In this document: piece by piece, positions 14,206 through 16,565 of the stretch
Numbering within the stretch: position 1 is the first letter of the stretch
Layout: each line of letters opens with the position of its first letter
Assembly (NCBI GenBank): GCA_049970095.1
Contig: JBMFNP010000040.1
Location: forward strand, 1-16,565
Direction of reading: 5' to 3'
Length of the DNA stretch: 16,565 bases
Source: SKW197 sp049970095
GTDB taxonomy: Archaea; Thermoplasmatota; Thermoplasmata; Lutacidiplasmatales; SKW197
Translations under genes and position numbers: made by a program
Notes under the pieces: model-generated
Told to the model about the DNA's origin: nothing
Database searches by the model: none
Seen by the model: the letters and a program-made list of their open reading frames with translations, nothing else

Positions 14206-15188
14206 CCTATCCCTCCAATGTGTTTTTTACATGAAAAGTGTTCATAACCATAACCCTGGATATCTCTCACCTGCCCCTCTCTTACCAGCACAATTGCATC
14301 TCTTTTTGTGACTGTGCCGATTCTGCTAATCGCACAATGTTTTCTTCTGCATTTTTTTTCAAATTCCTCCGATGTCTCTTTATCTACGGTGAACAGAATT
14401 TCATAGTCGCCGCCATAAAAAATTACTGAAAGGATGTCTACATTGAACATTGCTGCAATTTTCTCAGCATCCTTATAAACTGGAAAATGCTCGTCCCATT
14501 CTATTCTGAACCCCACTCCATTAAGCTCACGGAGTTGTACCAGCGCACTCGCAAGCCCGTCCGAGGTATCTATTGCAGAAGTAATGTTTCCAAGCCTTAC
14601 AATCTGTCTTGCAAGTGTAATTCTGGGCTGGATTTCTAGCAATTCTTTTGTGGCAGTGCTCACATCGTAATTATTTTTAAGTTTTAACATTGCAGTACCG
14701 CCCCTCCCAACGCTTCCTGTAATGAAAACACCATCACCTGGCTTGGCACCTCTTCGTCTCATAAGCATCGTTTTTTTAACCTTTCCTACAGCTGTGCCTG
14801 AAATCACAAGTTCATTTCCCTCTTTAGTATCTCCTCCGAGTACCGCGGTTCCATGAATGCTTGCACAGTCATTAATGCCTTTAGCAATTTCAAGCACAGT
14901 ATCCATTTCCATATCTTTTGGATAGGTGGTGGCAAACAATAAACCCACTGGAAAACCGCCCATTGCCGCAATATCGCTTAAGTTTACTGCACACGCATAA
15001 TATCCAATCTGCCAGGGTGAGGCAGTCTCAGGTATATGCATTCTTCCAGTTATTGTATCTGTGGTTAGAAGCAAGAAGTAACACGTGGTTAATGGTACAA
15101 TTGCACAGTCATCCTCAACTGCATGCATTCCGAATATCTTTCCCAGCTCTTTTATTATTTTGCGTTCCCCGAGTTCATTTAACTTCAA
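14166..15188 (-). CDS. thiL: Thiamine-monophosphate kinase
   Basis: ThiL uses ATP to phosphorylate thiamine monophosphate to thiamine pyrophosphate, the last step of cofactor synthesis. The 340-aa protein has the family order: N-terminal ELGERKIIKEL, EDDCAIVP (25-32), TDTITGRMHIP (43-53), NLSDIAAMGGFP (69-80), LGGDTKEG (117-124), AIDTSDGLASAL (205-216) and YGGDYEILFT (258-267). Translation starts at a TTG (15188) with GGGTGG 4 nt upstream; the first ATG nearby is out of frame. It follows PAN by 21 bp and is probably co-transcribed with it. The last 13 codons lie antisense to the tRNA-Ala gene, and the TGA stop is the complement of the T-loop TTCA. The GGPSGNFRLQNTI tail is not a usual ThiL ending. 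Confidence 0.93.
   Translation of the reverse strand: MKLNELGERKIIKELGKIFGMHAVEDDCAIVPLTTCYFLLLTTDTITGRMHIPETASPWQIGYYACAVNLSDIAAMGGFPVGLLFATTYPKDMEMDTVLEIAKGINDCASIHGTAVLGGDTKEGNELVISGTAVGKVKKTMLMRRRGAKPGDGVFITGSVGRGGTAMLKLKNNYDVSTATKELLEIQPRITLARQIVRLGNITSAIDTSDGLASALVQLRELNGVGFRIEWDEHFPVYKDAEKIAAMFNVDILSVIFYGGDYEILFTVDKETSEEFEKKCRRKHCAISRIGTVTKRDAIVLVREGQVRDIQGYGYEHFSCKKHIGGIGGPSGNFRLQNTI
14171..14191 (+). other. tRNA intron at position 59/60 with a strict bulge-helix-bulge motif
   Basis: TTCA (14165-14168) pairs perfectly with TGAA (14186-14189), giving the 4-bp central helix. Three-base bulges AAT (14169-14171) and ATT (14190-14192) flank it. The outer helix is the T-stem; the inner helix is GGT/GCC (14172-14174 with 14183-14185, one G-U) with an 8-nt loop. 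Cutting after the second base of each bulge joins A14170 to T14192 and gives a normal 7-nt T-loop. The site is between canonical positions 59 and 60, away from the usual 37/38. Confidence 0.9.
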
Positions 15189-15209
15189 ATTCCCACCCAG
15201 ATATCACTT

Positions 15210-16424
15210 TTATACAAACATAACCGCGGGTGGAGTTTGTGGCTTCCTGGCTCTTCCAAGCACTTTGGAAATTGCATTTTCAAAATCTTCTGGAAGCACA
15301 TAATCTCTTTCTGCCCTAATCGCATACATTCCTGCTTCTGTGCATATTGCCTTTATGTCTGCACCCGTGCAATTCTCAGTTTTTCTCGCAAGTTCTTCCA
15401 CACAGATTTCTCCCCGAATGTTCAATGGCTTCAGGTGAATCTTGAATATAGAAATTCTTGCCTCCAAATTTGGCATTGGAATTGTGATTATCCTATCAAA
15501 TCTACCAGGTCTCAGAAGTGCTTCATCCAGTATGTCTGGGCGGTTTGTAGCCGCGAGAATTTTGACATTAGACAATGGATTAAAGCCATCCATTTCTGCA
15601 AGAAGCTGCATCAATGTTCTCTGCACTTCCCTGTCACCAGATGTAGAGACATCTAGTCGTTTCGCACCAATAGCATCCAGTTCATCTATAAAAACAATTG
15701 AGGGTGCTTTCAGTTTGCTCATTTCAAAAAGTTCGCGCACCAGTCGTGCACCCTCCCCAATGTACTTCTGTACCAGTTCAGAGCCAACGAGACGGATAAA
15801 TGTAGCACTTGTGTGTCTTGCAATTGCCTTTGCAATTAGGGTCTTACCTGTGCCTGGTGGTCCCACAAGAAGCACGCCTTTTGGAGGCTGGATGCCCACT
15901 TTTCTGTACAAATCTGGCTTAAGCAGAGGATATTCAATCGCTTCTCTTACCTCCCTGATTTGCTCATCTAAGCCACCAATATCAGCATAACTTTCCACTG
16001 GCTTCTCAATTATTTCAGCACCCATCACGATGGGGTCAAGAGATGGGGGGAGTACGCTCATCACTGCAAGCGTCTGTTTGTTTAATGCAACTCTAGCACC
16101 AGACTTCAATTCGCCAGAGGGCACATTTTCACTTACATTCACTACAAAATCTGGACCTGTAGAACTTTTCACCACAACCCTTCCATCTGGAAGCACATCC
16201 TTTATCTGTCCAATAATGAGAGGTGGAAATCTAAGACGGTCAATTTCTACTTTCAAACGCCTTAACTCGCGCTGGAGACGCACAATTTCATTTTCCAGAT
16301 ACCTCTTTTCATTTTCAATTCTTCTGAGTTCCTCAGTTAATCTGGAATTCTGCAATTCCAGGAACTGTAATCTCTCGCTTTCGTAACTTACATTGCTCTT
16401 TGCTTCCTGTGCTTCTTCGCTCAA
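15210..16424 (-). CDS. pan: Proteasome-activating nucleotidase (PAN), Rpt-like AAA ATPase
   Basis: PAN forms a hexameric ATPase ring that unfolds substrates and feeds them into the 20S proteasome. The 404-aa protein is of normal length. It has a coiled coil (about 15-64), the conserved Pro-Pro kink (67-68), an OB domain (about 69-125), Walker A GPPGTGKT (188-195), pore loop KYIGEG (220-225), Walker B IVFIDELDAIG (243-253), and arginine fingers in LLRPGRFDR (303-311). It ends VMFV, so the C-terminal gate-opening HbYX position holds Phe instead of Tyr. Start is TTG 16424 with GGGGTG 5 nt upstream; the next in-frame ATG (residue 122) would lose the coiled coil and OB domain. An AT-rich TATA-like stretch lies at about 16459-16480. 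Confidence 0.96.
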   Translation of the reverse strand: MSEEAQEAKSNVSYESERLQFLELQNSRLTEELRRIENEKRYLENEIVRLQRELRRLKVEIDRLRFPPLIIGQIKDVLPDGRVVVKSSTGPDFVVNVSENVPSGELKSGARVALNKQTLAVMSVLPPSLDPIVMGAEIIEKPVESYADIGGLDEQIREVREAIEYPLLKPDLYRKVGIQPPKGVLLVGPPGTGKTLIAKAIARHTSATFIRLVGSELVQKYIGEGARLVRELFEMSKLKAPSIVFIDELDAIGAKRLDVSTSGDREVQRTLMQLLAEMDGFNPLSNVKILAATNRPDILDEALLRPGRFDRIITIPMPNLEARISIFKIHLKPLNIRGEICVEELARKTENCTGADIKAICTEAGMYAIRAERDYVLPEDFENAISKVLGRARKPQTPPAVMFV

Positions 16425-16458
16425 ATTCGCACCCCTTTTGATTGCTGTGCATAGTATG

Positions 16459-16480
16459 AATTTATCACTATTTATTATTT
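16459..16480 (-). promoter_or_regulatory. AT-rich promoter region of pan
   Basis: On the minus strand AAATAATAAATAG and GATAAATTC lie about 35-55 nt before the TTG start. The nearer one (16466-16459) would give a leader of about 10-15 nt containing the Shine-Dalgarno GGGGTG at 16435-16430. Confidence 0.4.
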
Positions 16481-16565
16481 TCTAAACGGGGGGGAACCTT
16501 AACTTTGGTTGATGAGATTTATCTAATAATCTCAGCCAGGAAACCGAGAGCCTGCCAGATCGTAA

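Noticed and set aside
14238..14429. Plus-strand 63-codon frame downstream of the tRNA
   Set aside because: It lies antisense to conserved thiL sequence, with no Shine-Dalgarno or TATA box at a suitable distance.
16505..16560. Possible C/D-box guide RNA (TGATGA at 16510-16515)
   Set aside because: The C-box core lacks the preceding purine and no CTGA D box follows within the usual distance.
1..16565. CRISPR array, rRNA or complete prophage
   Set aside because: No regularly spaced identical repeats, rRNA-like sequence or phage structural genes were seen.

Overview
The window is archaeal. It carries a proteasome-activating nucleotidase, a tetraether-lipid-synthase-like radical SAM enzyme, a geranylgeranyl reductase, a TrmB-type regulator and a tRNA with a bulge-helix-bulge intron. 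Many genes also have a TATA-like box 25-30 nt before the start codon, as expected for leaderless or short-leader archaeal mRNAs. Gene content and moderately low GC suggest a euryarchaeon of the Thermoplasmatota type. That lineage guess is inference; PAN argues against Thermoplasma itself, which is known to lack it.

Layout: (a) 1-440 is the edge of an insertion element. A transposase reading frame on the minus strand is interrupted by an in-frame TAA and runs off the left edge. A divergent 52-codon gene resembling the transposon-encoded DUF2080 family lies on the plus strand, and the two share one palindromic TATA region. (b) 549-1283 (minus) is a TrmB-like regulator. It diverges from (c) 1345-5817 (plus), a tightly packed four-gene cluster: a Tes-like radical SAM protein, a 54-residue 2x[4Fe-4S] ferredoxin, a geranylgeranyl reductase and a dGTPase-like HD protein. 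The first three make a coherent unit for membrane lipid maturation: tail-to-tail coupling and saturation of isoprenoid chains, with a dedicated electron carrier. The regulator is a candidate local controller. (d) 5818-6012 (minus) is a small two-helix membrane protein whose stop codon abuts that of the HD gene. (e) 6174-12356 (plus) is one 2060-codon gene made of about 60 TPR-like repeats. (f) 12475-13425 and 13473-14096 (plus) are a membrane protein with a long charged tail and a soluble protein, both of unknown function. (g) 14113-14205 (plus) is tRNA-Ala(CGC) with a 21-nt intron in the T-loop. (h) 14166-16424 (minus) is PAN followed by thiamine-monophosphate kinase ThiL, whose 3' end runs antisense into the tRNA.

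The most interesting items are the Tes-ferredoxin-GGR-HD cluster with its divergent regulator, the T-loop intron that also lengthens the antisense thiL gene by exactly seven codons, the giant TPR protein, and the decaying insertion element. No CRISPR array, rRNA or complete insertion sequence was seen. No stretch longer than 300 bases lacks a gene.
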